A stretch of DNA of 64,000 nucleotides from Streptomyces eurythermus (GCF_014649115.1 NZ_BMSK01000012.1:124001-188000), one strand, 5' to 3'. Positions 23,971 through 33,112 are shown, counted from the stretch's first letter. A program made the numbers and translations. Notes: generated by a model from the letters alone, not told the origin.

Positions 23971-24367
23971 GCATCACCGCTTCGAGGAGGGAACGGTCGA
24001 AAGCCGCCTGGCGGACGATCGGGGCGCGGGCCTGCACCAGCTCCGCCTGGATCAGCTCGGTGATCAGTACGGTCATCGCGCTGAACGGCAGTTGGAGGTA
24101 GGCCGAGAGCTCGGCCATGGACAGCGGGGCGGTGCACAGCCGGAGCACGGCCGCCACCTCGGGGGAGGCGGACAGCGGGGGTGCGGAGCGGGCCACGATC
24201 AGGGTCACCAGGTCGAGTTCCGCGCGCTTGCCGTCCGCCGATCCGGCGATGGTGTAGAGCCGTTCGGGGTTGCCGGGTTTCTCCGCACCGCCCGCCGGTT
24301 TCGCGGCCGGCGCCGGCGGGGGCGACGGGTGCTGCGGCCGGCGCCGCTTGCGTCGTGGAGGGGTCAT
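23951..24367 (-). CDS. rarC: conservon DUF742 protein CvnC/RarC
   Basis: 138 residues. The N-terminus is basic and Pro-rich (PPRRKRRRPQHPSP). The rest is the DUF742 winged-helix-like domain: RLYTIAGSADGKRAELDLVTLIVA, SPEVAAVLRLCTAPLSMAELSAYLQLPFSAMTVLITELI. Its ATG overlaps cvnB's stop (ATGA) and its 3' end overlaps cvnD. Probably an adaptor or DNA-binding partner; biochemistry is unknown. Confidence 0.92.
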   Translation of the reverse strand: MTPPRRKRRRPQHPSPPPAPAAKPAGGAEKPGNPERLYTIAGSADGKRAELDLVTLIVARSAPPLSASPEVAAVLRLCTAPLSMAELSAYLQLPFSAMTVLITELIQAELVQARAPIVRQAAFDRSLLEAVMHGLQRL

Positions 24368-24768
24368 ACGGTCTGCCCGTTCCGCCGGGGCGGACTGGTG
24401 AGGTGGGCGCCGATCCGGACGACGAGGTCGCGCATCATGCCGCTCATCCGGCCCGGTTCGCAGGTGACGTCCGCGAGCACGGCGAGGTAGGCGTTGGGGC
24501 CGGCGTTCATCAGGTAGAAGTAGCCGCCCTCGATCTCGAAGACCACGAGCTTCATGTCCCCGGCGCCCGGCAGTTCCTGGATGATGGCGCCGGCCAGGCT
24601 CTGTACGCCCGCGCAGGCGGCGGCCACCCGGTCGGCGGCGTCGGGCTCGCCGCCGTAGCGGGCGATGCGCAGTCCGTCGGCGGACAGGACCACGATCATC
24701 TCGATACCCGGGACGCCGTCGTTGAGCTGCTTGAGCATCCAGTCCAGGTTCGCTCGCTGCTGGATCAC
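24364..24768 (-). CDS. rarB: conservon roadblock/LC7 protein CvnB/RarB
   Basis: 134 residues, a single roadblock/LC7 domain: NLDWMLKQLNDGVPGIEMIVVLSADGLRIA, AGVQSLAGAIIQEL, KLVVFEIEGGYFYLMNAG, AYLAVLADV. Roadblock proteins regulate small GTPases, here CvnD. The GTG overlaps the cvnA stop (GTGA); the longer open frame upstream lies inside cvnA and is spurious. Confidence 0.93.
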   Translation of the reverse strand: MIQQRANLDWMLKQLNDGVPGIEMIVVLSADGLRIARYGGEPDAADRVAAACAGVQSLAGAIIQELPGAGDMKLVVFEIEGGYFYLMNAGPNAYLAVLADVTCEPGRMSGMMRDLVVRIGAHLTSPPRRNGQTV

Positions 24769-26429
24769 TTGAGGTCCCCCTCGTCGTCGGCCTCGGTGCC
24801 GCCCTGGGCGTATTCGGCCGGATCTTTGAGCAGATGCAGGTACTTGGTCGGGTTGCGGGTGAAGTCGGTCAGCTCGGGACCGGTGGCGTCCGGGGGCATG
24901 CCCTCCCTGAGGCCCTTCCAGAAGGCCTCGATCCCGGAGCCGATCGGCCGGTCCATGAGCTTCCTGCGCTCGGGGTCGATCTCGGGCTCGGGTTCGGACC
25001 GGGTCTGGGACCAGATGGTGGGCCTGCCCTCGCGCTCGGCGCGCTCGATGGCGGCCTGTTCCGCGATCCGCTGGCTGAGCGGGGTCTTCACCCGGCTGCG
25101 GCGCTGCGGCAGCCCGGTCGCGGTCCACTCGGTGACCTCCGGAATGTCGTCCTCCAGGGAGATTCCGGCGGGGATCTTGGGGCTGGTGGGGCGGCGCGTC
25201 TTGGGCGGGCGCTTGGGGCCTTCCACGGCGCCGAGTTCGGGCTTGGGGATGCCGGTGGCGCCGATGCCGTGGGCGACGCCGACACCGGGCTCGGTGGTCG
25301 TCATGACGCGCGGCACGATGAGGATCGCGCGGACGCCGCCGTAGGCGGAGGAGCGCAGCGAGACCTCCATGTCGAACTGCTTGCAGAGCCGGCCGACGAC
25401 GGCGAGGCCGAGGCGCGGGTTCTCGCCGAGGTTGTCCGCGTCGTCGAGGTTCCTGGCGTCCTCGATGGCCTTCTCGATCCGGGCGCGGGACTCCTCGCTG
25501 AGGCTGACGCCCGCGTCCTCGATCTCGATGGCGATGCCGGCCTGCACCTCGGAGGCGGTGACGTGCACCTTGGTGGTCGGCGGGGAGTAGCGGGTGGCGT
25601 TGTCGAGGAGTTCGGCGGCGGCGTGGATGACCGGCTCGACCGCGGTGCCCTTGATGTTGATGTTGACGATGGAGCTCAGCTCGATGCGGCGGTACTCCAG
25701 GATGCGGGACATCGCGCCGCGCAGCGTGCTGTAGAGGGAGACCGGCAGCGGCCACTGGCGGCCGGGCCGGCCGCCGCCGAGGACGGAGATGGTGTCGGCG
25801 AGGCGGCCGATCAGCGAGGTGCCGTGGTCGATGCGCAGCAGGTCGTCGAAGACCTCGGGGTTGCGCCCGTGGTCCTCCTCCATCTCGCGCAGTTCCTTGG
25901 CCTGCTGGTGGACGATGGCCTGGACGCGGCGGGCGATGCTCACATAGGAGCGCTCGGTGGCGTCGCGCATCGAGATCTCGTGGTCGGCGCCGGTCAGCGC
26001 GACGCGTACCAGCTCGCGGTAGCCGTCGGGCAGGCCGCGCAGTTCGGGGTCCTCGTCGAAGACGTAGCGCACGGTGTCGCGGAGCGCCTCGCCGCGGCGC
26101 AGCCGGATGAAGCCGAGGGGCAGGACGTTGTGGGCGAAGTGGTCCATCAGGTGGTGGTGCAGCGCGATCTGCTGTTGCAGACGGTCGGCGTGCCGGGTGT
26201 GTTCGGCCTGTGCCTCGCGGAGCAGCCGGCCGCGCCGGGCGGCCTCCCCGGCGGTGAGGAGGACCAGCAGCACGGCCAGCACTCCGCAGACGCCGACGGC
26301 CACCCTGGCCGTGGGCGGTACCAGGGCGACGGCGGCCCCGGCCGCCGCGGCCATCACTATGGCCGGCGGCAACAGCACGCGCGCATAGGGCCGTTCACGG
26401 CGACCGGGAGGCTTCTGAACACTCACCAT
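24765..26429 (-). CDS. rarA: conservon sensor histidine kinase-like protein CvnA/RarA
   Basis: 554 residues. Two membrane helices at about 18-65 leave only a short external loop. A cytoplasmic coiled region carries IALHHHLMDHFAHNVLPLGFIRLRRGE. An HATPase_c domain follows (about 250-400) with N box AAELLDNATRYSPP and G-box-like LGLAVVGRLC. The C-terminal 150 residues are charged and probably disordered. CvnA proteins form a membrane signalling complex with CvnB-D. AGAAGG precedes ATG 26429. It is the first gene of the operon. Confidence 0.92.
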   Translation of the reverse strand: MVSVQKPPGRRERPYARVLLPPAIVMAAAAGAAVALVPPTARVAVGVCGVLAVLLVLLTAGEAARRGRLLREAQAEHTRHADRLQQQIALHHHLMDHFAHNVLPLGFIRLRRGEALRDTVRYVFDEDPELRGLPDGYRELVRVALTGADHEISMRDATERSYVSIARRVQAIVHQQAKELREMEEDHGRNPEVFDDLLRIDHGTSLIGRLADTISVLGGGRPGRQWPLPVSLYSTLRGAMSRILEYRRIELSSIVNINIKGTAVEPVIHAAAELLDNATRYSPPTTKVHVTASEVQAGIAIEIEDAGVSLSEESRARIEKAIEDARNLDDADNLGENPRLGLAVVGRLCKQFDMEVSLRSSAYGGVRAILIVPRVMTTTEPGVGVAHGIGATGIPKPELGAVEGPKRPPKTRRPTSPKIPAGISLEDDIPEVTEWTATGLPQRRSRVKTPLSQRIAEQAAIERAEREGRPTIWSQTRSEPEPEIDPERRKLMDRPIGSGIEAFWKGLREGMPPDATGPELTDFTRNPTKYLHLLKDPAEYAQGGTEADDEGDLK

Positions 26430-26718
26430 GGATGCCTTCTGTAACGAATCGGCTGGGTGTCGGGTGGAGCTTGCGGGGGAAGGTATGGGGAACTGTCGGG
26501 ATGCACTTCACATGTGGGAACAGACGCACGAATTGCCTCAACTCGGTGCGCCGCGGGCGAGCTTAGTCCGACCGGATCAACGCCGTGTCATCTTCGGCAA
26601 GCACCGGAAATCGACCCGCGACAGGAGTACGCTCAACCTCTTGTGCACAGTTCGCTGTCATTCACACACAGACAGTATCGGCGCACAGACGTGCGATTGT
26701 CACTCACCGTAACGAGTG
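26430..26718. other. conservon promoter region, AT-richer intergenic DNA
   Basis: 289 bp upstream of cvnA, noticeably AT-richer than the rest, especially 26640-26720. It contains CACATGTG (26509-26516) and CACTC-N8-GAGTG (26701-26718), both possible protein-binding sites. No ORF of note. The cvn operon promoter should be here, but I cannot fix its exact -35/-10. Confidence 0.4.
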
Positions 26719-26757
26719 AAAAAACAGTCGAGGCCGCACCCGGACAGGTGCGGCCTC
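26719..26757 (-). terminator. rho-independent terminator of the helicase gene
   Basis: GAGGCCGCACC, 6 nt, GGTGCGGCCTC (11-bp stem), followed on the minus strand by GACTG and six T. It sits 39 bp after the helicase stop. Confidence 0.85.
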
Positions 26758-26796
26758 GGTTCCCCCGGACGAGTGGTCTTGGCGGACTGAAAGCGA

Positions 26797-29604
26797 TCAG
26801 GCCACGGACGAGTAGGCCACCACGCCCCGCAGCAGTTGGTCGACGGCCTTGCGCGCGGCCTTGGCCACGGTCGAGTTCTCCGCGGGCGCGGCCGCGGAGA
26901 TCTGCCCGAGGACGTCGATGACCTGCTTGCACCAGCGCACGAAGTCACCGGCCGGCATCTCCGCCTCGCGCAGCACCTCGTCCAGCCCCTTGCCGGAGGC
27001 CCACATATAGGCGGCCCAGGCGAAGCCGAGGTCGGGCTCGCGCTGGCCGACGCCCTCCGTCTGGCTGATCCGGAACTCCTCCTCCAGCGCGTCGAGCCGG
27101 CCCCAGATCCGGACCATCTCGCCGAGCGCCGCCTTGGCCTTGCCCGAGGGCAGCTTCGGCGCCATGGCGTCGTCGCCGGCCCGTGCCTCGTACACCAGCG
27201 CCGAGGCGCAGGCGGCGAGTTCGGCGGGGCCCAGCCCCTCCCAGACCCGCTCCCGCAGGCACTCGCTGGCCAGCAGGTCCAGTTCGCTGTACAGCCGCGC
27301 GAGCCGCCTGCCGTGCTCGGTGACCTCGTCACCGCGCAGATAGTCCAGCTCGGTCAGCAGCGCCACGATCCGGTCGAAGGTGCGCGCGATGGTGTTCGTA
27401 CGGCCCTCGATGCGCCGCTCCAGCTGCGAGGTGTCGCGCAGCAGCCGGTGGTAGCGCTCGGCCCAGCGGGCGTGGTCCTCGCGCTCGTCGCAGCCGTGGC
27501 AGGGGTGCGCGCGCAGCGCCGTGCGCAGCCGCGCGATCTCGCGGTCGTCGGCGGCCTGCGAGCGCTTCTTGCGGGCCCGCTCCGGCGGGATGTGCCCGGC
27601 CTTGGTGCGCAGCGCGGAGGCGAGGTCCCGGCGGGACTGCGGCGAGCGCGGATTGAAGGACTTCGGGATCCGCATCCGGTCCAGCGGCTCCACCGGCACC
27701 GGGAAGTCCATCGTCGCCAGCCGCTTGACCTGCCGTTCGGCGGTCAGCACCAGCGGGCGCGGCCCGTCGTGGTGGTCGAAGCCGCGGTGCCCGTTGGAAC
27801 GGCCCGCGGGCAGGCCCGGGTCCAGCACCAGCGCGAGGCCCGCGTACTTGCCCGTGGGCACATGGATGACATCGCCCGGCTTCAGCTTCTCCAGGGCGAC
27901 GGCGGCCTCCGCCCGGCGCTGGGCAACGCCCTGCCGGGCCAGCTCGGTCTCCCGGTCCTTCAGCTCCCGGCGCAGCCGCGCGTACTCCTCGAAGTCGCCG
28001 AGGTGGCAGGTCATGGAGGCCTTGTAACCGGCCAGGCCCTCCTCGTTGCGCTGGACCTGGCGGGAGATCCCGACGACCGACTTGTCCGCCTGGAACTGCG
28101 CGAACGACGTCTCCAGCAACTCGCGCGAGCGGTGCCGGCCGAACTGCTCGACCAGGTTGACCGCCATGTTGTACGACGGCTTGAAGCTGGAGCGCAGCGG
28201 GTACGTGCGCGTGCCCGCGAGACCGGCCAGGTGCTCGGGGCTCATGCCGCGCTGCCACAGCACCACGGCGTGACCCTCGACATCGATGCCCCGGCGGCCC
28301 GCGCGGCCGGTGAGCTGGGTGTACTCACCGGGCGTGATGTCGGCGTGCTGTTCGCCGTTCCACTTGACGAGCTTCTCCAGCACCACCGAGCGGGCGGGCA
28401 TGTTGATGCCCAGCGCGAGGGTCTCGGTGGCGAACACCGCCTTGACCAGGCCGCGTACGAACAGCTCCTCCACGACCTCCTTGAAGGTCGGCAGCATGCC
28501 CGCGTGATGGGCGGCTATGCCCCGCTCCAGGCCCTCCAGCCATTCGTAGTAGCCGAGGACGTGAAGGTCCTCCGAAGCGATGTGGGCGGTGCGCTCCTCG
28601 ACCAGGGCGCGGACCTTTTCCCGCGCCTCCTCGTCGTTGAGCCTGAGGCCCGCGTACAGGCACTGCTGGACGGCGGCCTCGCAGGCGGCGCGGCTGAAGA
28701 TGAAGGTGATGGCCGGCAGCAGGCCCTCGGAGTCCAGGCGCTCGATGACCTCGGGACGGCCCGGCGTCCACACCCGCGAGCGCTGTCTGCGCTCCCGCTC
28801 CCGGTCGGCCTCGCGCATCGCCCGGCCGCGCCTGCGGTCCTGGTACGACGGTCTGGTGGCCTCCATGCGGGCCAGGCGGACCAGGTCGGGGTTGACGGCC
28901 TTCTTGTGGCCCTCGCCCTCCTCGAACAGGTCGTACATCCGCCGTCCGGCGAGCACGTGCTGGAACAGCGGCACGGGGCGGTGCTCGGAGACGATCACCT
29001 CGGTGTCGCCGCGGACGGTGTCCAGCCAGTCGCCGAACTCCTCGGCGTTGGAGACGGTCGCGGAGAGCGAGACCAGCGTCACCGACTCGGGGAGGTGGAT
29101 GATCACTTCCTCCCAGACGGCGCCGCGGAAGCGGTCGGAGAGGTAGTGCACCTCGTCCATGACCACATAGCCGAGGCCGAGGAGGGTCTGGGAACCGGCG
29201 TAGAGCATGTTCCGCAGCACCTCGGTGGTCATCACGACCACCGGGGCGTCGGAATTGACGCTGTTGTCGCCGGTGAGCAGACCGACCTTCGCGGTGCCGT
29301 AGCGGCGGCACAGATCGGCGTACTTCTGGTTCGACAGCGCCTTGATGGGTGTCGTGTAGAAGCACTTCTTGCCCTGCTGCAGGGCGAGGTGGACGGCGAA
29401 CTCGCCCACGATCGTCTTGCCCGAGCCGGTGGGGGCGGCCACCAGTACGCCCTTCCCCGCTTCGAGTGCCTGGCAGGCCTCGATCTGGAAGGGGTCGAGG
29501 CCGAAGTCGTACATCTCGCGGAAGGAGGCGAGCGCGGTGGCCTGCTCGGCTGCCCGCCTGCGGGCTGCCGCGTACCGCTCGGCCGGTGAGAGATCCTCTG
29601 TCAT
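26797..29604 (-). CDS. DEAD/DEAH-box RNA helicase, Ski2/Mtr4-like (HelY type)
   Basis: 935 residues. Motifs: Walker A AAPTGSGKTIVGEFA, Ia TTPIKALSNQKY, II VMDEVHYLSD (DEVH), III SLSATVSNAEEF, V NMPARSVVLEKL, VI QLTGRAGRRGID. A C-terminal helical region of about 300 residues matches the DSHCT/Mtr4 helical bundle. Actinobacterial homologues (mycobacterial HelY) are thought to act in RNA processing. ATG 29604 is chosen over upstream in-frame starts because similarity begins with LSPAERYAAARRRA. It lies downstream of tatC but behind a hairpin, so it probably has its own promoter. Confidence 0.9.
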   Translation of the reverse strand: MTEDLSPAERYAAARRRAAEQATALASFREMYDFGLDPFQIEACQALEAGKGVLVAAPTGSGKTIVGEFAVHLALQQGKKCFYTTPIKALSNQKYADLCRRYGTAKVGLLTGDNSVNSDAPVVVMTTEVLRNMLYAGSQTLLGLGYVVMDEVHYLSDRFRGAVWEEVIIHLPESVTLVSLSATVSNAEEFGDWLDTVRGDTEVIVSEHRPVPLFQHVLAGRRMYDLFEEGEGHKKAVNPDLVRLARMEATRPSYQDRRRGRAMREADRERERRQRSRVWTPGRPEVIERLDSEGLLPAITFIFSRAACEAAVQQCLYAGLRLNDEEAREKVRALVEERTAHIASEDLHVLGYYEWLEGLERGIAAHHAGMLPTFKEVVEELFVRGLVKAVFATETLALGINMPARSVVLEKLVKWNGEQHADITPGEYTQLTGRAGRRGIDVEGHAVVLWQRGMSPEHLAGLAGTRTYPLRSSFKPSYNMAVNLVEQFGRHRSRELLETSFAQFQADKSVVGISRQVQRNEEGLAGYKASMTCHLGDFEEYARLRRELKDRETELARQGVAQRRAEAAVALEKLKPGDVIHVPTGKYAGLALVLDPGLPAGRSNGHRGFDHHDGPRPLVLTAERQVKRLATMDFPVPVEPLDRMRIPKSFNPRSPQSRRDLASALRTKAGHIPPERARKKRSQAADDREIARLRTALRAHPCHGCDEREDHARWAERYHRLLRDTSQLERRIEGRTNTIARTFDRIVALLTELDYLRGDEVTEHGRRLARLYSELDLLASECLRERVWEGLGPAELAACASALVYEARAGDDAMAPKLPSGKAKAALGEMVRIWGRLDALEEEFRISQTEGVGQREPDLGFAWAAYMWASGKGLDEVLREAEMPAGDFVRWCKQVIDVLGQISAAAPAENSTVAKAARKAVDQLLRGVVAYSSVA

Positions 29605-29770
29605 CGTACTTTCGAGCGTACCGGGCGCCACTGACAACGGGACGATCATTATCCGGATCCCGGAAGGAGGGGTGTCGGAAGCCGGCGGCCGGCGGGGCGG
29701 CGGGCCGGTCGCGGAGGGCGCCGGTACAGCAGGAGGATGCCGGTGAAGCGGCAGGGCGCCGGTAAAGACG

Positions 29771-29812
29771 GATGCCCCCGTCCCCGGTATGGATCCGGGA
29801 AGCGGGGGCATC
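29771..29812 (-). terminator. hairpin terminator after tatC
   Basis: GATGCCCCCG ... CGGGGGCATC (10-bp stem) with an inner GG/CC pairing, followed on the minus strand by CGTCTTTACC. Located 37 bp after the tatC stop. Confidence 0.65.
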
Positions 29813-29848
29813 GCGTGCGGTGTGCCTCGGTGATGGTGGGGCCGGCGG

Positions 29849-30799
29849 TTACGTCGCGTCGTCGTAGCCGTTGACCCGGTCGGTGCTCGTCTGCTCGGGC
29901 AGTGTGCGGGCGGCCGAGACCGGCTCGGCCTCGCCGATGTCCTCGGGCGTGAGGTCCAGCTCGGCGGCCTCGTCGTCGGCGGGACCCGCGGCCTCGCGCA
30001 GACGCTTGCGCTTGTCGTTGAGGAGCGAGAACGCGACCGCCGCGAAGTACAGCACCCAGATCGGCCCGGCGAGGGCCACCATCGACAGCGGGTCGGTGCT
30101 CGGGGTGGCCACGGCCGCGAAGACCGTGATGCCGAGGATCATGGCCCGCCACCAGCCGAGCATGCGCCTGCCCGTCAGCACCCCGGTGAGGTTGAGCATG
30201 ATCAGCAGCAGCGGCAGCTCGAAGGAGAGACCGAAGACGATCACCATGCGGGTGACCAGCTGGAGCAGGTCGTCGAGCGGCAGCAGGTTCTTGATCTCGC
30301 CGTTCGGCGTGAAGTCGATCAGCACCTTGGCCGTGGTCGGCAGCAGCTTGTACGCGAAGAAGGCACCGCCGAGGAACAGCGGGACGCCGGTGAAGACGAA
30401 GGCGTAGGCGTACTTCTTCTCGTGCCGGTGCAGACCCGGCGCCACGAACGCCCAGAGCTGGAAGAGCCAGATCGGCGAGGCGGCCACCACACCGGCCATC
30501 AGCGAGACCTGGAGGGCCAGCGTGAACGGCGCGAGAAGACCGTTGATGGTGATCTCCGCGCACTGCGTCTTGCCACTGGACTTGGCCAGCTCTGCGAAGG
30601 TCTCCCGACAACCGACGGAGTCCAGGATCGGCTCCGTCAGGAAGTTGATGATGTTGTTGTAGTAGAAGGCCGCGACGATCGTCACGATGACGATGGCCAG
30701 CATCGCCTTCGCGAGCCGGTTGCGGAGCTCACGAAGGTGATCCGCGAGAGGCATCCGCCCCTCGGGATCCTTCTCCTTCTTGCGGGCAGGCTTGAGCAA
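29849..30799 (-). CDS. tatC: Sec-independent (Tat) translocase subunit TatC
   Basis: 316 residues with six membrane segments. Hallmarks: MPLADHLRELRNRLAKA at the cytoplasmic N-terminus, FLTEPIL, the central block FQLWAFVAPGLHRHEKKYA, and GLSFELPLLLIMLN with VATPSTDPLSM. It is the twin-arginine signal receptor of the Tat complex. The C-terminal tail (about 265-316) is acidic. The start is TTG 30799 behind GAGG; an internal ATG (codon 16) would cut conserved residues. It follows tatA with 47 bp between them. Confidence 0.96.
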   Translation of the reverse strand: MLKPARKKEKDPEGRMPLADHLRELRNRLAKAMLAIVIVTIVAAFYYNNIINFLTEPILDSVGCRETFAELAKSSGKTQCAEITINGLLAPFTLALQVSLMAGVVAASPIWLFQLWAFVAPGLHRHEKKYAYAFVFTGVPLFLGGAFFAYKLLPTTAKVLIDFTPNGEIKNLLPLDDLLQLVTRMVIVFGLSFELPLLLIMLNLTGVLTGRRMLGWWRAMILGITVFAAVATPSTDPLSMVALAGPIWVLYFAAVAFSLLNDKRKRLREAAGPADDEAAELDLTPEDIGEAEPVSAARTLPEQTSTDRVNGYDDAT

Positions 30800-30846
30800 C
30801 CCACGTCCTCATCTCGTGCGGCAGGCCGGGGCTTTCCGGCCTTGTG

Positions 30847-31128
30847 TCAGCGCTGGGCGGAATCCGTGGGCTCGTTGACCGGCCGGGAGCTGCTCACGTC
30901 GCCGGGGGCCGCCTGGATCGTGCGCTGGGCCGAGGACTGCTCGGTGGAACCGGACGCCTGGGGGGAGGTCTTGCCCTCTTCCTTCATCGCCTTGGCCTCG
31001 CTCTTGAGGATGCGGGCGGACTTGCCGAGCGAGCGCGCCATGTCCGGAAGCTTCTTCGCGCCGAACAGCAGGATGATGACGACGAGGATCAGAATGATCT
31101 CGGGAGCTCCGATTTTTCCACCGAACAT
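30847..31128 (-). CDS. tatA: Tat translocase pore subunit TatA
   Basis: 93 residues. One N-terminal membrane helix (PEIILILVVIILLF, about 9-22), the FG hinge (FGAKKLPDMARSLGKS), then an amphipathic helix and a polar tail. It oligomerises to make the Tat pore with TatC. GAAGG precedes ATG 31128. Upstream lies an unusual double palindrome (31168-31194) that may control the tatAC transcript. Confidence 0.96.
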   Translation of the reverse strand: MFGGKIGAPEIILILVVIILLFGAKKLPDMARSLGKSARILKSEAKAMKEEGKTSPQASGSTEQSSAQRTIQAAPGDVSSSRPVNEPTDSAQR

Positions 31129-31167
31129 GAATCTTTACCTTCTCACCGAGGCGGCTGGGTGGGGTGC

Positions 31168-31194
31168 TGTCCGACCAGTCGGACATGTGTCCGA
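31168..31194. promoter_or_regulatory. overlapping double palindrome upstream of tatA
   Basis: Three TGTCCGA-type half sites alternate in orientation: TGTCCGAC (31168-31175), CA, GTCGGACA (31178-31185), TG, TGTCCGA (31188-31194). Either adjacent pair forms a perfect inverted repeat with a 2-bp centre. It lies 40-66 bp before the tatA start. It could bind a dimeric regulator in two registers, or form alternative RNA hairpins in the leader. Confidence 0.55.
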
Positions 31195-31263
31195 TGGTCG
31201 TGCTGGCAGCGATCGTAACGCTCAGGGGTAAACGTGAGGCAATCCCCGTGCGTACTCCCGGTC

Positions 31264-31293
31264 CGCGGTGCGGGCCTCGTTTTCCGCACCGCG
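31264..31293 (-). terminator. hairpin downstream of the small membrane protein gene
   Basis: CGCGGTGCGG, 10 nt, CCGCACCGCG, a perfect 10-bp stem 94 bp after the stop at 31388. There is no T-run after it on the minus strand, so it is an I-shaped terminator at best. Confidence 0.4.
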
Positions 31294-31387
31294 ACCAGCA
31301 GAGTACCTGTCCGGCAGGGCAGCATGACAGGGCGAAGCGACCCAAATCGCTTGTATCACTGGTCTCACGACCGCCGTCGGGCGCCGT

Positions 31388-31582
31388 TCACAGCGTGTCG
31401 ACGGCGCGGGCCGCGCTCACGGTCGCCCGCTCCAGGTCCTCGGCGGCCCGGCTGATACGGCGCGCCGAGTCCGTCACCTGCTGCCCGAGGCGTCGCGCCG
31501 CCACGAACACCCGGACGGCGAGCACCCCCAGGACGGCTAGACCCAGGAACCCCATGGCTACGGCGAACATCGGCCAGAACAT
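31388..31582 (-). CDS. small single-pass membrane protein, leaderless
   Basis: 64 residues: a membrane helix at about 5-27 (MFAVAMGFLGLAVLGVLAVRVFV) followed by an amphipathic coiled tail (RRLGQQVTDSARRISRAAEDLERATVSAARAVDTL). The ATG at 31582 has no ribosome site, but TAGTCT lies 7 nt before it (31590-31595), pointing to a leaderless mRNA. It sits upstream of tatA in the same direction. I do not recognise a characterised family; the tail suggests self-association. Confidence 0.7.
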   Translation of the reverse strand: MFWPMFAVAMGFLGLAVLGVLAVRVFVAARRLGQQVTDSARRISRAAEDLERATVSAARAVDTL

Positions 31583-31589
31583 GACGTCG

Positions 31590-31595
31590 AGACTA
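31590..31595 (-). promoter_or_regulatory. -10 element of a leaderless promoter (64-residue membrane protein)
   Basis: TAGTCT on the minus strand, 7 nt before the ATG at 31582. It decides the start of this gene, since a longer frame exists upstream. Confidence 0.45.
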
Positions 31596-31681
31596 GACGG
31601 TCCGCCACCCCGGTCCGCACCCGCCCGTGCGGTGACCGGCACGGTGCCGGCTCACCGCGCGGCACGCGGCCGGGCCGCCCG

Positions 31682-31975
31682 CTACACGGTGGAGTGCAGC
31701 CGCAGGGTCCTGACCCCGCCCCCGGTGAGCAGTTCCACGATCCGCTCCCCGGCCGGCTTGCGGACCGCGGCACCGCAGTCGGGGCAGGTGAAGGAGTAGA
31801 ACGTGGTCCGGCTGCTGGCGCCGATGGCGAGCCGCAGCGCGCTCGCGGCGAGTTCGAAGCGGCCCCGGCAGTCCGGGCAGCCGGCCTTGAACACCACGGG
31901 GGCCACCCTTCTCATCCCCGCGAAGGCGGTCGCCACCGTCATCTCACCCACGCCGGATTCCGGAGACTCGCTCAC
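31682..31975 (-). CDS. small zinc-ribbon protein
   Basis: 97 residues. Two CxxC pairs, AGCPDCRGRFE and FTCPDCGAAVR, about 34 residues apart, make a treble-clef or ribbon zinc site. Between them is ALRLAIGASSRTTFYSF. GTG 31975 is supported by GAGGG upstream. It lies 132 bp after pafC in the same direction. Function unknown; conserved small zinc proteins of this sort often contact nucleic acid or a protein partner. Confidence 0.72.
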   Translation of the reverse strand: MSESPESGVGEMTVATAFAGMRRVAPVVFKAGCPDCRGRFELAASALRLAIGASSRTTFYSFTCPDCGAAVRKPAGERIVELLTGGGVRTLRLHSTV

Positions 31976-32107
31976 AGGCCCTCGCTCCCTCTTCCTCTGG
32001 TCGTTCTCTGGTCGCAGCCGAATCCTCTGGTCGCAGCCGATCACACCCGGTCGTCCAACGTCAGGGCCGTACGGTCCCGGTCGCTGTGGCCGTACGGCCC
32101 CGGCCGG

Positions 32108-33112
32108 CTACGGCACCGGCACCGCGCCGGCGGGAACGTCGTACGCCGCGAGGGCCTCGCGGGCCGCCCGGCGGGCGCTCTCGGCCAGCTCGGGCGGTGA
32201 GACGATCCGGCCGTCACGGCCGAGCCGCAGCGCCAGCCGGCGCAGGGAGGCCGGGTCGGGCGTGCGCAGGGTGATGCGCAGCCCGCCGTCGGGAAGCTCG
32301 TCGGCGCTGTCGTGCGGGTAGTACTCGGCGACCCAGCGACCGCCGGGACCGACCTCGACCACGACCTCCGGGTCCTCGGCGGCCGGCTGCACCAGGCCCT
32401 CGGAGAGGTCCCGCAGCTCCACCTCGGGCGGGGCCGAGGGCGCGTCGAGGATCTTGATCTCGGCGACCCGGTCCAGCCGGAAGGTCCGCCGGGCCTCGGA
32501 GCGGCGGCACCACGCCTCCACATAGGTGTGGCCGACGCTGACCAGCCGGATGGGGTCGATCTCGCGCTCGGTGACCTCGTCCCGGGCCGGTGAGTAGTAG
32601 CGGATCCACAGCCGGCGGCGCTCGGAGATCGCCCGGTCCACGTCGGCGAACACCCCGCCCTCGGACTCGAAGGTCACCGACAGCCGGGAGCTGGCGCCGG
32701 CCGCCTCCCCGGCCGCGGTCTCCACCTTGGCGGTGGCCCGCAGCAGGGCCTGGCGGTCGCTCTCCCGCAGACCGGGCAGCGTGGCCACCGCGCGGGCCGC
32801 GACCAGCAGGGCGGTGGCCTCGTCGGCGGCCAGCCGCAGCGGTTCGGCCGCCTCCTCGCCGAGCGCGGCCGGATTGTGCCACCAGATACGCTCGCCGTCG
32901 GTGTCGATGTCCAGCAGATCGCCGCCGCGGAAGCTGGTGCCGCACATGGGCAGCACATCGAGGTCGGCGACCAGCTCGTCCTCGCTGATCCCGAAGGCGC
33001 GCGCGACATCGGCGATCCGGGCGCCGGGGCGCTCGCGCAGATACGTCACCAGGGAGAGCATCCGCCGGGTCTGGTCGATCGCGTTGCCGGTCCTGGCCGG
33101 TTTGCCTGCCAC
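32108..33112 (-). CDS. pafC: WYL-domain transcriptional regulator PafC
   Basis: 334 residues. N-terminal HTH (about 10-70: QTRRMLSLVTYLRERPGARIADVARAFGISEDELVADLDVLPMCG) and a WYL domain (about 180-250: RRRLWIRYYSPARDEVTEREIDPIRLVSVGHTYVEAWCRRSEARRTFRLDRV), then the C-terminal extension. PafB and PafC form the activator of the LexA-independent DNA-damage response in actinobacteria. GTG 33112 follows GGGGGAG. It lies 14 bp after pafB, so the two are co-transcribed. Confidence 0.93.
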   Translation of the reverse strand: MAGKPARTGNAIDQTRRMLSLVTYLRERPGARIADVARAFGISEDELVADLDVLPMCGTSFRGGDLLDIDTDGERIWWHNPAALGEEAAEPLRLAADEATALLVAARAVATLPGLRESDRQALLRATAKVETAAGEAAGASSRLSVTFESEGGVFADVDRAISERRRLWIRYYSPARDEVTEREIDPIRLVSVGHTYVEAWCRRSEARRTFRLDRVAEIKILDAPSAPPEVELRDLSEGLVQPAAEDPEVVVEVGPGGRWVAEYYPHDSADELPDGGLRITLRTPDPASLRRLALRLGRDGRIVSPPELAESARRAAREALAAYDVPAGAVPVP

